Positions 1-8,308 are shown, counted from the stretch's first letter. The stretch: DNA of 29,041 nucleotides from Betaproteobacteria bacterium (GCA_025363575.1 JANYDM010000012.1:1-29041); one strand, 5' to 3'. A program made the numbers and translations. The notes: generated from the letters alone by a model not told the origin.

Positions 1-555
1 GCAGGCTTTGTAGGTCTGCCACGGCGCGTTGGCGAGCGAGCAGGTCATCGGGATCTGCATGACATCGCCCGGCCGCCCGCCCTGAATATAGATGGCGCGC
101 GCGCTGCTCAACGCCTGCGTTTCCCAGGCGAGGGGCTCGGACAGCGTGCCGCGCGGAGTGCCGGTGGTGCCGCCGCTGGTCTGCAGCTTGAAGGGCAGTA
201 AAGCAAGCCCGTCACGGCCGATGCCGTGGAAGTCGCCATAAGGCGGATCAGTCTCCATGCTCTGCTTGATGTCATCGGAATTGAACATCGGCAGCCTGGC
301 GATGTCGTCGATGCCGCGAATGTCGCCCGGCGCGAGTCCTTGCTCGCGCCAGCGCCGGCGGTAAAACGGATTGGCCCAGCCGGCCGCGACAACTTTCATG
401 AAGCGTTCGTTTTGCAGCGCACGCAGTTTCTGCGGGGAGGAGCGGTAAACCGTCTGCTCGAAAACGTCGGGCAGCGGATAGTCGCGGCAGAATTGCGCCC
501 AGTCGAACGAGTGCCGATAGACGGGCAGGCTGCTGGGCGGAAAATTGTCGGTCAT
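1..555 (-). CDS. Phenylacetate-CoA ligase-like adenylate-forming enzyme (PaaK family), N-terminal part
   Basis: The frame is open from an ATG at 555 to the window edge, giving the first 185 residues of a protein normally about 430 long. Residues 126-135 read TSGGTTGTPR, the nucleotide-binding loop of acyl-adenylating enzymes. The preceding region (NPFYRRRW near 62-69, then a LPMFNSDDIK segment) is laid out as in PaaK-type ligases, which activate aryl or acyl acids to CoA thioesters through an acyl-adenylate in the cytoplasm. The start lies 7 bp after the stop of the carboxymuconolactone-decarboxylase-like gene, so the two are probably co-transcribed. The family is well supported. The substrate is not: PaaK relatives in Burkholderiales accept many aromatic acids, and the C-terminal half is missing here. 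Confidence 0.85.
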   Translation of the reverse strand, partial: MTDNFPPSSLPVYRHSFDWAQFCRDYPLPDVFEQTVYRSSPQKLRALQNERFMKVVAAGWANPFYRRRWREQGLAPGDIRGIDDIARLPMFNSDDIKQSMETDPPYGDFHGIGRDGLALLPFKLQTSGGTTGTPRGTLSEPLAWETQALSSARAIYIQGGRPGDVMQIPMTCSLANAPWQTYKAC

Positions 556-562
556 GGGCTCT

Positions 563-952
563 CTACGTCTTCGCGGGTGGTGTGAATTTGCCGCCGGTCT
601 CCGCCATGACCTCTTTCAGGCGCCGCATTGCGTACAGCCCCTTCGACTGGCCGGCGTAAAACATGACCTGCAAAATTACCTCGCGCATTTCGTCGAAGTC
701 GATGCCCAGATGGTGCGCATTGCGCATATGCAGCTTCATGCCCTCGGCTTTGTCCATGATCAGCGCGGCCAGCGTTACCATCTCGCGGTCACGCAGCGAC
801 AGTCCGGGGCGCGACCAGATTTCACCGAACGTCACATCGGTGATCAACTTCCACAGTTCCCCGTCGATCTCCTTGACGATCTCGTTCTCGCCCCAGCCCA
901 TTTTGCGGTAAACCTCCAAGGCCCGCGCCCTGCGCTCCTGCTCGTAACTCAT
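563..952 (-). CDS. Carboxymuconolactone decarboxylase-like protein (CMD/PcaC-like)
   Basis: A 129-residue cytoplasmic protein, the usual length of PcaC-like single-domain proteins. The central segment SLRDREMVTLAALI and the later EMREVILQVMFYAGQSKG match the CMD fold core. PcaC decarboxylates 4-carboxymuconolactone in the beta-ketoadipate pathway, but many members have other or unknown roles. The CxxC pair of the AhpD peroxidase branch is absent, so a PcaC-like hydrolytic or decarboxylating role is more likely than peroxidase activity. I chose the ATG at 952; an in-frame TTG at 961 lacks a properly spaced ribosome site, whereas GGGGAG lies about 10 nt before the ATG. The gene sits between a Bug receptor gene and a PaaK-like ligase gene, which suggests aromatic or organic acid catabolism. 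Confidence 0.8.
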   Translation of the reverse strand: MSYEQERRARALEVYRKMGWGENEIVKEIDGELWKLITDVTFGEIWSRPGLSLRDREMVTLAALIMDKAEGMKLHMRNAHHLGIDFDEMREVILQVMFYAGQSKGLYAMRRLKEVMAETGGKFTPPAKT

Positions 953-1042
953 GATTGACAATCTCCCCGATTAATTTCTGAATACTGAATCCACTTCGTT
1001 CACACGGTAGCGCTGGAGTTTTTGCAGCAGCAGATGCGTCGC

Positions 1043-2017
1043 CTATTCGGGCTTGAGCGCGCCGATTTTCACCATCATGCGAATCTGCTCCATTTCGTCG
1101 TTGAGGTACGCGGTAAGCTGCTCCGGCGTGGTGCCGCCCGCTTCGATGCTCATCGCCGCAAGCTTGTCGCGAACATCCTGCAATTGCAGCGCGCGTTTCG
1201 CCTCGGCGCTGACCGTAGCGACGATGTTATGCGGGGTGCCCGCCGGCGCCAGGATTGCGTACCACGAAGACGCCGAAAAACTGGGCATGCCGATTTCCTT
1301 GAAAGTCGGCACGTCGGGAATAGGTTTGAGCCGGGCGGGGCCGCTGACGGCCAGAGGGCGCAGCTTGCCGCTCTGGATCAATGGCAGCGAAGGCGTGAGC
1401 AGAGTCATCCACAGTTGTACCCGTCCGGTCCCGGTGTCGAGGCCGGCCTGGTTCACGTCCTTGTAGAGAGCCATCTCCGCGCGAATCCCCGTGAGATGCT
1501 TGAGCAGTTCCATGCCGAGATAGCCCGGCGAGCCGATGCTGGTGGTGGCGTACGTGAGCTTGCCGGCATTGGCCTTTGCATAGCGCACCAGTTCGTTTAC
1601 CGATTTCACCGGCAGTTCATGGTTCACTAACAGCACGGACTCCGCGGTCGCAAGCATCGATACCGGCGCGAAGTTTTTGACGGGATCGGGCGAAGTCTTC
1701 GGTGACAGCACATGATTCACGGCGACGGCATTGGTGGTGAAGTAGAGGGTGTAGCCATCCGGCGCCGCCTTGGAAACCAGTTCGGCAGCGATGCTGCTGC
1801 CCGCCCCGGGCCGGTTCTCGACCACGATGTTCTGTTTAAACGCGCCGGCCATCCTGACCGCCACGATGCGCGTGATGGCATCCACCTGTCCGCCGGTAGC
1901 GAAGCCTACTACGCCACGAATCGGCCTCGCCGGATAAGCCTGGGCAAAAGCGCTGTCGACGGCAACTGGACATAGTGCTGTTGCGATTCCCGATGCGATG
2001 AGGCGGGTAAATCTCAT
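1043..2017 (-). CDS. Bug/TctC-family periplasmic solute-binding protein
   Basis: A 324-residue protein with a signal peptide (MRFTRLIASG... ending near AFAQA, about residue 27) followed by YPARPIRGVVGFATGG, the usual opening of Bug receptors. Further family marks are ENRPGAGSSIAAELVSKAAPDGYTL in spirit (about residues 62-91) and the late GMPSFSASSWYAILAPAGTP region. Bug proteins capture carboxylates or small organic acids in the periplasm for TctAB permeases. No tctA or tctB gene is present here, which is common for the many orphan Bug genes of Burkholderiales. The gene lies upstream of a CMD-like and a CoA-ligase gene, so an aromatic or organic acid ligand is a reasonable guess. Its promoter region carries a perfect 20-bp palindrome. 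Confidence 0.92.
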   Translation of the reverse strand: MRFTRLIASGIATALCPVAVDSAFAQAYPARPIRGVVGFATGGQVDAITRIVAVRMAGAFKQNIVVENRPGAGSSIAAELVSKAAPDGYTLYFTTNAVAVNHVLSPKTSPDPVKNFAPVSMLATAESVLLVNHELPVKSVNELVRYAKANAGKLTYATTSIGSPGYLGMELLKHLTGIRAEMALYKDVNQAGLDTGTGRVQLWMTLLTPSLPLIQSGKLRPLAVSGPARLKPIPDVPTFKEIGMPSFSASSWYAILAPAGTPHNIVATVSAEAKRALQLQDVRDKLAAMSIEAGGTTPEQLTAYLNDEMEQIRMMVKIGALKPE

Positions 2018-2069
2018 TGCGGATTCATCCTGGCTTTGTTTGCCTGCATTGCCGCCGTCACAGCATTGC

Positions 2070-2097
2070 GTTGTACGGTGCTTTACAAGACAGGCAA
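2070..2097 (-). promoter_or_regulatory. Possible sigma-70 promoter of the Bug gene
   Basis: On the minus strand TTGCCT (plus 2092-2097) and TACAAC (plus 2070-2075) are separated by 16 bp, which would start transcription about 45 nt before the Bug start codon. The -35 lies inside the 20-bp palindrome, so protein binding there would block or alter polymerase access. Both hexamers are imperfect matches, so this is only a candidate. Confidence 0.35.
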
Positions 2098-2108
2098 ATT
2101 TGCCTGTC
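2089..2108. promoter_or_regulatory. Perfect 20-bp palindrome, probable operator
   Basis: The half site GACAGGCAAA is followed directly by its exact reverse complement TTTGCCTGTC. It sits 72-91 bp upstream of the Bug gene, in the 188-bp gap between that gene and the GntR-family gene. A gapless dyad of this length at a promoter is typical of a dimeric regulator site. The GntR/FCD regulator encoded next to it is the obvious candidate, but no family consensus proves this. It lacks a T tract and is not a terminator. Confidence 0.7.
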
Positions 2109-2205
2109 GGTCACTAGTAAGCCGGTCGACGATCCTATTTTACGCGGATTACCATGTATTCCGCGCGGCGCGACGATGGAGGCGAGTCGGCTTTTTGCCT
2201 GACTA

Positions 2206-2886
2206 CTACGGTTTGACGTTATTGCGGACTTCGCCCAGATATTCGCGCTTGCTCGGCTGCAGATGCTCTACGCAAAGCTGGGCGAGCGCCCAGTTGTCGC
2301 GGCCGGTGAGGAGTTCAATCATCACGTCATGATGTTGCGCCGAGATCTTGAGCATTTCGGGATTCGCCATTGTCTTCGCGCGAACCGGCAGGCTCAGCCA
2401 CATGTAGTGGTTTATCGATTCAGTCAGGTACGGATTCTCGCACCCGGAAAACAGCGTCAGATGAAAGCGGTCGTTCAGTTCGTGCACGCCTCCGAAGTGC
2501 CGGTCGCGGATGTAACGGCGGTAGTCCGCCTGGATCGCCTTGAGTTTTTCAATGAGTGCAGCCGGCGCGGGCAAAGGGATCATGAGCGCGGCCTGGCGCT
2601 GAAGGAATTCGCGCACGTCGTAAATCTGCTGGACTTCGAGCGGATTCAGCGAGCGCACGGTGACGCCCTTGTTTTTTTCGCGGATGACAATACCCGTGCG
2701 TTCGAGTTGGGCCAGCGCTTGCCGGATAAAATGGCGGGTGACGCTGAAGCGCGCCATCAGGGCATCCTCGATCAGGCGCGTTCCCGGCGGCAGGCGGCCG
2801 AAGATGATGTCCTCCTCCAGCGCTTTGACCACGGCGGCTTCGCGCGCTGACGTCAGGTCAAGTTCGGGGGCGGTGGCCGGCGTCAT
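2206..2886 (-). CDS. GntR-family transcriptional regulator, FadR/FCD subfamily
   Basis: A 226-residue regulator. Residues about 15-80 form the winged helix-turn-helix (ALEEDIIFGRLPPGTRLIED, then FSVTRHFIRQALAQLERTG). The rest is an all-helical FCD effector domain with the usual metal or ligand residues in NDRFH, AQHHDVM and VEHLQ. FCD regulators typically respond to organic acids or sugar acids and release or bind promoter DNA. I chose the ATG at 2886, where the FadR-type N-terminus begins; a longer reading frame back to 3123 only overlaps the upstream oxidoreductase in another frame. The start lies 10 bp after that gene's stop, making this the last gene of the sugar-ABC operon. It probably controls that operon, the divergent dehydratase gene and perhaps the Bug gene. 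Confidence 0.9.
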   Translation of the reverse strand: MTPATAPELDLTSAREAAVVKALEEDIIFGRLPPGTRLIEDALMARFSVTRHFIRQALAQLERTGIVIREKNKGVTVRSLNPLEVQQIYDVREFLQRQAALMIPLPAPAALIEKLKAIQADYRRYIRDRHFGGVHELNDRFHLTLFSGCENPYLTESINHYMWLSLPVRAKTMANPEMLKISAQHHDVMIELLTGRDNWALAQLCVEHLQPSKREYLGEVRNNVKP

Positions 2887-2896
2887 CAATGTTCCA

Positions 2897-3898
2897 TCAG
2901 CGGCGGGCGAGCGCATAGATCGATTCCACGATGCGCAGAGTTTCAAGATTGTCCGCGGGACGCGTTTCAAAGTCGGCGCCGCTGCGCAGGCGGTCGACGA
3001 AATGGCCGATTGCCGCAGCATACGATTGCTGATAGGTGTCGGCGAGATCGTAGGTGAGCGCCGCCGTCCGGCTGCCCGCGAGCCGCAAGTCGGCCCCGTC
3101 GAGATTGATGCTGCCTGTATCACCGATGATGTCGAGCCGGTCCACCAGCACGGGAGGGTAGCCCGCCGCCGCGACGTTAGCCATGAGCACGACGCGTGCG
3201 CCGCAACTGGTGCGTAGCGTAACGGTGGCGGCGTCTTCGCCGCTCAGCTCGGCCGTGGAGCGGGAGAGTTGCGCGTCCATTACTTCGAGGGGGCCGAGCA
3301 AAAAGCGCAGCGTATCGAGATGGTGGATCAGAACCTCCATCACCAGCATGCGCTCTAGAGTGCGCATGAACGGCTGACGTTGCAAGAGCGGCCTGACGCC
3401 GGCGGCATCGGGCAGCATGCCCGAGCTGAACAGCGTCATGCAGCATTGCACCGGCGTGCCCACCGCCCCCGTGGCAAGCCATTCTTTAACCTGTCGGTAA
3501 TAAGCCCGAAAGCGCCAGTTCTCGTGCACCATGATGCGTGTATTCGCGGGGATTTCGACTATCACGGCTTCGGCGCTCGCGAGTGTCGGCGCAAATGGCT
3601 TCTGGCACAGGATCGCGACCCCGTGGGCTGCGGCCAGGCGCGTCATGTCCGCGTGAGTTTCGCGCGGCGAGGCGATGTCGACCGCGTCGAGGTTTGCGCG
3701 CGCAAGCATGTCGCGCGCGTCGTTGTACACTTCTGCGATGCTGAACTCGGTGGCGCGCCGGCGTGCGGCGCGCTCGTCGGGGTCGCACACTGCGATAACT
3801 CTCGCGTCCGTGCGTTTAGACCACGCGGCTAAATGATGTTGCGTCACCCAGCCCGCGCCGATCAGCCCCACGCGCAAAACATTGTGCCCGCTTTGCAT
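2897..3898 (-). CDS. Gfo/Idh/MocA-family NAD(P)-dependent oxidoreductase
   Basis: A 333-residue enzyme. The N-terminus carries the Rossmann dinucleotide motif GLIGAGWVTQHH (residues 11-22) and an acidic CDPDE after beta-2 (38-42), which favours NAD over NADP. The family's catalytic lysine is K100, but the usual EKP reads QKP here. A conserved VHENWRF (124-130) and HHLDTLRFLLG follow in the C-terminal substrate domain. Members oxidise or reduce sugars, inositols or sugar-acid derivatives in the cytoplasm. I chose the ATG at 3898 because the domain starts there and the ABC ATPase gene ends at 3915. No strong ribosome site is visible, so translation may be coupled to the upstream gene. In this operon it probably oxidises the imported sugar. 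Confidence 0.88.
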   Translation of the reverse strand: MQSGHNVLRVGLIGAGWVTQHHLAAWSKRTDARVIAVCDPDERAARRRATEFSIAEVYNDARDMLARANLDAVDIASPRETHADMTRLAAAHGVAILCQKPFAPTLASAEAVIVEIPANTRIMVHENWRFRAYYRQVKEWLATGAVGTPVQCCMTLFSSGMLPDAAGVRPLLQRQPFMRTLERMLVMEVLIHHLDTLRFLLGPLEVMDAQLSRSTAELSGEDAATVTLRTSCGARVVLMANVAAAGYPPVLVDRLDIIGDTGSINLDGADLRLAGSRTAALTYDLADTYQQSYAAAIGHFVDRLRSGADFETRPADNLETLRIVESIYALARR

Positions 3899-3914
3899 AT
3901 TGTGACCGGATGCC

Positions 3915-5033
3915 CTAGGCGATGGCGAGCGTTGTGTCGAGGTCGAACACGCGGACCGAGGACACATCGAGATGTAACGTGATGAGTTCGCCGACACGGG
4001 CGGTCGTTTCGCGGCCCATGCGCGCGACGATTTCCTCTTTGACCCCCGGCAGCGAAACGACGACCAGCGTTTCAGCGCCCAGCGGTTCGACGGCTTCGAC
4101 TTTCGCGCGCAGTGCGACGGTCGGGCTGTGTTGATTCGCGTCGGCTCGGGGATGCAAATCTTCCGGCCGGATGCCAAAAACGATTTCGCGCCCGGTATAC
4201 GCGGCAACCGCGTTGCCCACCGCCGCCGCGAGCGGCACTTTTGCGTCGGCCACGGCGATCGTGACCTGGCCGTTTGCCGATTCCACGCGGCCCGGCAGCA
4301 GATTCATCGGCGGGCTGCCGAGAAAGCGCGCGACAAAAGTGTTGCGCGGCTGGCGGTAGACGTCAATTGGCGCGCCGACCTGAATCAGCCGGCCTTCATT
4401 CATGACGCAGATGCGGTCTCCCATGGTCATCGCCTCGACCTGATCGTGAGTCACGTAAATCATGGTCGCCTTGAGGCGATGATGCTGCTTGATAAGTTCG
4501 TTGCGCGTCGACAACCGCAAGGCGGCGTCGAGATTCGACAGCGGCTCATCGAACAGGAACACTTGCGGATCGCGCACAATGGCGCGCCCGAGCGCCACGC
4601 GCTGGCGCTGCCCGCCCGACAGCGCGAACGGCTTGCGCTCGAGCAACGCGGTCATTTCGAGCGTGTGCGCGACATCCTGCACGCGGCGGTCGATCTCTGC
4701 GCTGGCGAAACCGCGCCGCCGCAGGCCGAAAGACAGATTGTCCCGCACGCTCATGTGTGGATACAGCGCATAGCTCTGGAATACCATCGCGATGTCGCGA
4801 TCCTTCGCTGGCTTCCGGTTCATTACCGCACCGCCGATGCTGAGCGTGCCCGAAGATATCGTTTCGAGACCGGCGATCATGCGCAGCGTGGTGGATTTGC
4901 CGCAACCGGATGGCCCGAGCAACACCACGAATTCGCCCTCGCTGACGGTGAAGCTCACGTTGTCCACCGCCATTTGCGCCGGCTTCGAATACCATTTGCA
5001 CACTTCATCGAGAGTTACTTCTGCCATCATCAT
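3915..5033 (-). CDS. Sugar ABC transporter ATP-binding protein (MalK/UgpC type)
   Basis: A 372-residue ATPase with every ABC motif intact: Walker A GPSGCGKST (40-48), Q-loop Q86, signature LSGGQ (138-142), Walker B FLFDEP (159-164) and switch H196. A C-terminal MalK-type regulatory (TOBE/OB) domain of about 130 residues contains GIRPEDLH. It drives the two MalF/MalG-type permeases encoded just upstream. The gene begins with three successive ATG codons; an AAGGA touches the first, so the second or third is the more likely start. It lies 18 bp downstream of the permease gene in the same operon. Confidence 0.93.
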   Translation of the reverse strand: MMMAEVTLDEVCKWYSKPAQMAVDNVSFTVSEGEFVVLLGPSGCGKSTTLRMIAGLETISSGTLSIGGAVMNRKPAKDRDIAMVFQSYALYPHMSVRDNLSFGLRRRGFASAEIDRRVQDVAHTLEMTALLERKPFALSGGQRQRVALGRAIVRDPQVFLFDEPLSNLDAALRLSTRNELIKQHHRLKATMIYVTHDQVEAMTMGDRICVMNEGRLIQVGAPIDVYRQPRNTFVARFLGSPPMNLLPGRVESANGQVTIAVADAKVPLAAAVGNAVAAYTGREIVFGIRPEDLHPRADANQHSPTVALRAKVEAVEPLGAETLVVVSLPGVKEEIVARMGRETTARVGELITLHLDVSSVRVFDLDTTLAIA

Positions 5034-5051
5034 TCCTTAATCCTGTTGCTC

Positions 5052-5918
5052 TTACTTGATCGCGCCGGCGGTCATGCCCTGAATCAGTTTCTCGGAGAAG
5101 AACGCGTAGACGATGATCACCGGTATGACGGCGATCATCATGCCGGCCGAGATCATGCCGATGTCCTGGAAGTAGTCCCCCATGAAACGGCGGATGCCGA
5201 TCGGCAGCGTGAGCATTTTCTGATCGCTGATCAGCACCACCGCAAACAGGAATTCGTTCCACAACTGGACGAAATTCAGGATTATGGTGGTGGCCACCGC
5301 CGGCATGCCGACCGGCAGCACGAGCCGCCAGAAAATCTCGAAATCGGAATAGCCGTCGATCTTCGCGGCATCGAAGAGATCCTGCGGTATGCGCGCGAAA
5401 AACCCTTCGAGCAGATATACGGTGAGCGGAAGCTGCAAGCCGATGTAGACGAGCGTCAGCCCGAGGCGCGAATTGTAGAGGCCGTAATCGACCAGCACCT
5501 GAAAGAGCGAGATCAGAATAATCTGCGGCGGAAAAATGATCGAACTGAACAGCAGATAGTAGATCGCGCGATTACCGCGAAAGCGGTAGCGGGCAAGGCA
5601 ATGGGCGGCGGCCGCGCCCAGCAGCGTGACGATGGCGACCGCGGAAACCACGACCAGCGTGCTGTTCCAGAAGTACTGCGCGAAATTAGAATCGAACCAG
5701 GCGATCTTGAATTGTTCCCAGTGATAAATCTTCGGCCACGCGTAGTGGTCGGCGCTGATCTCGAGCGTGGTGCGCAGCGACATGGTGCCCACCCACACGA
5801 ACGGCAGTGCCGAATAGAGCGTATACAGCACGAGAATTGCCATTAGCCCGCCACTGCGCAGCAGGCGTTGGGCGGGCAGCAGGCGTGACACGGAACCGGC
5901 GGCAGCAGGGGAGCCCAT
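5052..5918 (-). CDS. Sugar ABC transporter permease, MalG type
   Basis: A 288-residue inner-membrane permease with about six membrane segments. The cytoplasmic coupling (EAA) loop is FDAAKIDGYSDFEIFWRLVLP (182-202, shown by its first and last residues), with the conserved A, D and G. Segments such as YYLLFSSIIFPPQIILISLF (120-139) are typical of the MalG family. I chose the ATG at 5918: its A is also the last base of the upstream stop (TGATG), so translation is coupled. It forms a heterodimer with the MalF-type protein encoded directly before it. Confidence 0.93.
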   Translation of the reverse strand: MGSPAAAGSVSRLLPAQRLLRSGGLMAILVLYTLYSALPFVWVGTMSLRTTLEISADHYAWPKIYHWEQFKIAWFDSNFAQYFWNSTLVVVSAVAIVTLLGAAAAHCLARYRFRGNRAIYYLLFSSIIFPPQIILISLFQVLVDYGLYNSRLGLTLVYIGLQLPLTVYLLEGFFARIPQDLFDAAKIDGYSDFEIFWRLVLPVGMPAVATTIILNFVQLWNEFLFAVVLISDQKMLTLPIGIRRFMGDYFQDIGMISAGMMIAVIPVIIVYAFFSEKLIQGMTAGAIK

Positions 5919-6874
5919 CAGTATTCCAGTTTGTCTTTCTGGCGGAACATCCACGTCATCAGCGCGACGAAGATGAGCACGACGACGAACCATACGACCG
6001 CGATAGCCGACGGATAGCCGAGATCGAACGTGTTCCAGTTGAATGCGCGCTTGTAAACGTAGGTGGAAACCGTTTCCGTCGCCCACAGCGGACCGCCCTG
6101 CGTCATGATCCACACCAGGTCAAACACCTTCATTTTGCCGATGAAAGCGAGGATGTACAAATTGAGCAGAGTGGGGCGCAGCAGCGGCATGATCACGTAG
6201 ACGAGTTTGCGGCCCCAGCCGCAATTGTCGAGCTCGGCCGCCTCGATGACCTCTTTCGGCAGCGAGTGGAGCGCCGCGAGGCATACCACCATGTTGAACC
6301 CGGCCCACTTCCAGGCGTGCGTTACGATCAGGCAACCGAGTGCATAACGCGGGTCACCTATCCATGCAGTGACTAGATTGCCAAGGCCAGCGGCGCGCAG
6401 CCCTGCGTTCAGAATTCCCCAGTCGTAGTTGTAGATCCACAGCCACATGATGGCCACCACGACATAGGAGAGCAGCACCGGTGTGAACCAGGCGACACGA
6501 AAAAATCGCGCGCCCGGAACGCCCGCGTAAAGACAGAGCGCCAGCAGCAGCCCGGTACCGACGTCGAGGACCGGCGCGACGAACGACCAGATCATCGTAT
6601 TGCGCACCGCCGCCCAGAACGTCGGATCGCCGGCGAGTGCGACGTAGTGGGCGAGGCCGACGAATTGCGACGCCGACAAATCCGCGATGATGAAAAAGCT
6701 GTTGTAGATCGTACGAAAGACCGGGTATGCGGTAAAGCCCGCGTAAACGGCGAGCGCGGGCGCGAGGAAAACCATCAGCGTGTACCACGGCGCGCTGCGG
6801 GTGTCCGCGTCCGCCGCCGGCAGGAGATAGCGGATCCAGCGGCGCATGACGCCGGGCGCGGCTGCGGCGTTCAT
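5918..6874 (-). CDS. Sugar ABC transporter permease, MalF type
   Basis: A 318-residue permease with about six membrane segments; the first is near residues 31-50. The EAA coupling loop is EAAELDNCGWGRKLVYVIMP (211-230). It lies 88 bp downstream of the receptor gene and overlaps the next permease gene by one base. The ribosome site before the ATG at 6874 is weak, so its output is probably lower than the receptor's. Together with the next two gene products it makes a sugar importer of the CUT1 type. Confidence 0.93.
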   Translation of the reverse strand: MNAAAAPGVMRRWIRYLLPAADADTRSAPWYTLMVFLAPALAVYAGFTAYPVFRTIYNSFFIIADLSASQFVGLAHYVALAGDPTFWAAVRNTMIWSFVAPVLDVGTGLLLALCLYAGVPGARFFRVAWFTPVLLSYVVVAIMWLWIYNYDWGILNAGLRAAGLGNLVTAWIGDPRYALGCLIVTHAWKWAGFNMVVCLAALHSLPKEVIEAAELDNCGWGRKLVYVIMPLLRPTLLNLYILAFIGKMKVFDLVWIMTQGGPLWATETVSTYVYKRAFNWNTFDLGYPSAIAVVWFVVVLIFVALMTWMFRQKDKLEY

Positions 6875-6907
6875 TTCAAGTCGCCGCGGGCCGGCGTGGA
6901 CTCAAGG

Positions 6908-6926
6908 CGCGCGGCCGGCCGGCGCG
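6908..6926. repeat. GC-rich inverted repeat between receptor and permease genes
   Basis: CGCGC (6908-6912) and GCGCG (6922-6926) flank GGCCGGCCG in the 88-bp gap after the receptor stop. There is no T tract, so it is not a simple terminator. Hairpins here commonly protect the receptor mRNA 3' end and raise its level over the permeases. That role is inferred. Confidence 0.45.
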
Positions 6927-6962
6927 TTACCGGCAGGGCGCGTAGTTTGCTCACAACAACAA

Positions 6963-8243
6963 CTAGGTGGCTTTGCAGGCAGCGTCCATTTGCGTGGCGG
7001 CATCGTCAACGCTGATCAGACCGCCGGGGAACGCGCGGTTCAGCACCTGGCCGAAGGTATCCGCGCACTTGCCTGTCATATATTGCAACGGTGTGCCGAT
7101 GAAGTATTTAGCGGTAGCATTGCGGTCTTTCAATTCCTGGAAGTACGGCGCATAGATGCTTTTGATGCGCGCCGGATCGGTTTTGATACCGGTTTGCAGC
7201 AGCACGCCTTCCATCCACTTGTTGCCGGCGTCGATATTCGCCATCGAGTTGAGCAGTTTGCCCGCGCATTCCTTGTTCTTGCCTTTGGAATACATGACGT
7301 AGCTGCCGCCGACTGCGAGCGTTTTGCAGTCGTTGCAGACGCCGCCTTTCATCGCCGGATACTGCATGATGCCGAGATTGAAGTCTTTCGGCTGGCCCCC
7401 TTTTTCAGGCGGAACGAACGCGCGGCCCGTGTACCAGCTCGCTATCGGAAACATGAGCGCGCCGGGACTGGTGTGAAAATAATAATGCGATTCACCGAGC
7501 TTCAGCGTGGCAAAGCTTTTCGCGTAGGCGCCCGCATCGACGAGCTGTTTGACCCATGTCATGACTTCGATGACGCGCGGATCCTTGAAGGACAGCTTGC
7601 CCGTCAGCAGCGACCGGTAATCGTCCGCTCCGAGCCGGCGCAGCAATGCCTCCTGCAGGAAATAAGCGCCGGGATAAGGGCGGTCACCCACGCCTGTCGC
7701 GAAAGGCGTGATGCCGGCGGCCGCGCTCTTCTTTACCATATCCATGAATTCCGCCTGGCCGAGCTGCGCGTTGGCAGGCATCGCGGCGCCGACTTTCTTC
7801 AGAAGATCGCGGTTGTAATAAAGTTCCACCGTGTACGCTTCGACCGGCAGGCCGTAGACTTTTCCGTTGTATGTCCACGAGCGCCTCGCCCAGTCTTCGA
7901 GATTGTTCAGATTCACGTAGGCGTCGAGCGGTTCGAGATAGCCGTTTTTCGCAAAGTCGATCTCATCGGGCTCAAGCCAGAAAACATCCGGCGCCTGGCC
8001 GGTGCGCACTGACGTTCGGGCTGCCGTGTAAAGATCCGATTTCTGGATAAACTGCAGATTCACCTTGCAGCTGGTGTTGGCCGCCTCGAACTCCTTGACG
8101 CGTTGCTCGATGAATGTACGCTTGGCCATTTCATCCGGCCAGTGGCTCCACATCGTGATTTCGGCGCCAATCGCGGACGCGCACAGCGCCACGGTCGACC
8201 CGGCTACCCATATCCAGTGCAGCAAGTCTTTTTTAATATTCAT
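6963..8243 (-). CDS. Sugar ABC transporter periplasmic binding protein (family 1 extracellular solute-binding)
   Basis: A 426-residue protein with a signal peptide of about 27 residues (MNIKKDLLHWIWV... ending ASAIGA) followed by EITMWSHWPDEM. Family-1 marks include GQAPDVFWLEPDEI and LPVEAYTVELYYNRDLLKK, the latter matching the Y(N)KxLF region of MalE/UgpB relatives. The start is well supported: an AGGAGG-type ribosome site lies about 7 nt before the ATG at 8243, stronger than for any other gene of the operon. It delivers ligand to the permeases encoded downstream. The ligand cannot be read from sequence. The neighbouring dehydratase and dehydrogenase suggest a sugar or sugar acid. Confidence 0.93.
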   Translation of the reverse strand: MNIKKDLLHWIWVAGSTVALCASAIGAEITMWSHWPDEMAKRTFIEQRVKEFEAANTSCKVNLQFIQKSDLYTAARTSVRTGQAPDVFWLEPDEIDFAKNGYLEPLDAYVNLNNLEDWARRSWTYNGKVYGLPVEAYTVELYYNRDLLKKVGAAMPANAQLGQAEFMDMVKKSAAAGITPFATGVGDRPYPGAYFLQEALLRRLGADDYRSLLTGKLSFKDPRVIEVMTWVKQLVDAGAYAKSFATLKLGESHYYFHTSPGALMFPIASWYTGRAFVPPEKGGQPKDFNLGIMQYPAMKGGVCNDCKTLAVGGSYVMYSKGKNKECAGKLLNSMANIDAGNKWMEGVLLQTGIKTDPARIKSIYAPYFQELKDRNATAKYFIGTPLQYMTGKCADTFGQVLNRAFPGGLISVDDAATQMDAACKAT

Positions 8244-8308
8244 GCTTCGCTCCTCCTGTCAGACAAATGGCGACAGACTACAATCCCGAGATGGCGCCAG
8301 CATTGAAA

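Noticed and set aside
2887..3123. N-terminal extension of the GntR-family regulator
   Set aside because: It overlaps the oxidoreductase gene in another frame and is Arg/Ser-rich noise; the winged helix begins just after the ATG at 2886.
3899..4207. N-terminal extension of the Gfo/Idh oxidoreductase
   Set aside because: It overlaps the MalK-type ATPase gene in another frame; the Rossmann motif starts a few residues after the ATG at 3898.
4128..5846. A 572-codon plus-strand open frame
   Set aside because: It is antisense to the MalK-type ATPase and MalG-type permease genes, both of which have complete motifs. No ribosome site or domain supports it.
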